Shown piece by piece: positions 6,312 through 6,636 of a stretch of DNA of 6,636 nucleotides. Within the stretch, counting starts at the first letter, position 1. Each line of letters begins with the position of its first letter. The notes below the pieces were generated by a model. The model was not told the DNA's origin. It ran no database searches and saw nothing but the letters and a program-made list of their open reading frames with translations. Position numbers and translations under genes: made by a program. The DNA lies in contig DRTC01000237.1 of the NCBI GenBank assembly GCA_011372345.1, forward strand, positions 1-6,636, written 5' to 3'. The DNA comes from Candidatus Cloacimonadota bacterium. Lineage in GTDB: Bacteria > Cloacimonadota > Cloacimonadia > Cloacimonadales > TCS61.

Positions 6312-6359
6312 TAACTCCCATGATAGCGATGATTTTATAAAAGAGATTATGGAGAGTTT

Positions 6360-6636
6360 ATGTTTCGCGAAACCAGTTCGCAAATTAGTTTTTTCCAACC
6401 GGAAATAAGTTATCCTGATGTATTACCGAAAGACGATTGGTGTCACATTTTTCGGGAACAAGTTTATCCTTTAATCGATGAGCAGATGTTTAAACATCTT
6501 TATAAAGACAGCAAGTTGGGTGCTCCTAACAAATCTATCAAAACTATGGTTTCCTTATTGATTTTTATGATGCTCGAAACCCTCAACTGGCGTGAAGTCG
6601 AAGATATGTTCCAACGCCGGATAGATTGGATGATCG
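6360..6636 (+). CDS. Transposase, DUF772 / IS1182-like, N-terminal part only
   Basis: An open frame starts at ATG 6360-6362, preceded by GGAG five bases upstream, and runs 92 codons without a stop to the right edge. The N-terminal region has PKDDWCHIFREQVYPLID (about 24-41), GAPNKSIKTMVSLLIF (55-70) and LNWREVEDMFQRRIDW (75-90). These are characteristic of the helical DNA-binding InsH/DUF772 domain that precedes the DDE catalytic domain in IS1182-type and related (IS5, ISNCY) transposases. The DDE residues lie outside the window, so activity cannot be judged. It reads opposite to all the other genes, pointing away from them. Family-level call is firm; the exact IS family is less certain. Confidence 0.85.
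   Translation, partial: MFRETSSQISFFQPEISYPDVLPKDDWCHIFREQVYPLIDEQMFKHLYKDSKLGAPNKSIKTMVSLLIFMMLETLNWREVEDMFQRRIDWMI

Larger units (their letters stand above)
6029..6359. other. Divergent intergenic region between the wbpB-like gene and the transposase
   Basis: These 331 bases carry no convincing gene on either strand. The left part (6029-6200) is the upstream region of the wbpB-like gene. The right part probably belongs to the insertion sequence: an inverted repeat at 6208-6235, a -35/-10 pair at 6285-6311 and the transposase ribosome site at 6351. A 67-codon minus-strand frame at 6195-6398 overlaps the transposase start and has no recognisable motif; I do not call it a gene. Confidence 0.6.
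6204..6636 (+). mobile_element. Left part of an IS1182-like insertion sequence (left end tentative, right end outside)
   Basis: The transposase gene shows an insertion sequence enters the window. A plausible left tip is GAGTTTGTTGAAAAATTG beginning at 6204; GTTGAAAAA-type tips are, as I remember them, frequent among such elements. This leaves about 156 bases of leader before the transposase, a reasonable size. The matching right end and any target duplication lie outside the window, so the boundary is a guess, while presence of the element is well supported. Confidence 0.5.

Noticed and set aside
6195..6398. 67-codon minus-strand frame across the transposase start
   Set aside because: Crosses the transposase start and the likely IS end, with no motif or convincing ribosome site.

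Overview
The window is AT-rich (roughly one third G+C by eye) and almost entirely coded on the minus strand. A plus-strand transposase enters from the right edge. The coding style is bacterial: Shine-Dalgarno sites such as AGGAG and AGGAA, overlapping genes, a bacterial-type prenyl diphosphate synthase and surface-polysaccharide genes. However, three consecutive genes form an archaeal-type ether-lipid pathway. This combination is known, from memory of the literature, in the FCB superphylum (Bacteroidota relatives, notably Cloacimonadota). That is my best guess for the source; the sequence does not prove the taxon.

Layout, reading the minus strand from right to left. (1) 6360-6636, plus strand: the start of a DUF772/IS1182-like transposase, with a possible IS left end near 6204. 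(2) 6028-4991: a WbpB/WlbA-type UDP-GlcNAcA 3-dehydrogenase, used in making 2,3-diamino-uronic acid surface sugars. (3) 4990-4795: a gap with possible gene debris, leading to a TTG start. (4) 4794-2325: a tightly packed trio of prenyl diphosphate synthase (GGPP-type chain-length residues), UbiA-family digeranylgeranylglyceryl phosphate synthase, and geranylgeranylglyceryl phosphate synthase. (5) 2328-1534: a PHP-family phosphatase of the CpsB/YwqE type, overlapping the trio by ATGA. (6) After 90 bases, an extended SDR sugar-nucleotide epimerase/dehydratase-like protein (1443-466). (7) A SAM methyltransferase-like gene (455 to beyond base 1).

How the genes may work together: the synthase supplies GGPP. 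GGGPS joins it to sn-glycerol-1-phosphate by the first ether bond, and the UbiA enzyme adds the second chain to give unsaturated archaetidic-acid-type DGGGP. The phosphatase, SDR and methyltransferase downstream are candidates for processing or head-group modification, or they may belong to polysaccharide synthesis. Glycerol-1-phosphate dehydrogenase, CDP-archaeol synthase and a geranylgeranyl reductase are not in the window, so a complete pathway cannot be claimed. The most interesting feature is this archaeal-style lipid module embedded in a bacterial envelope-biosynthesis neighbourhood next to a mobile element.
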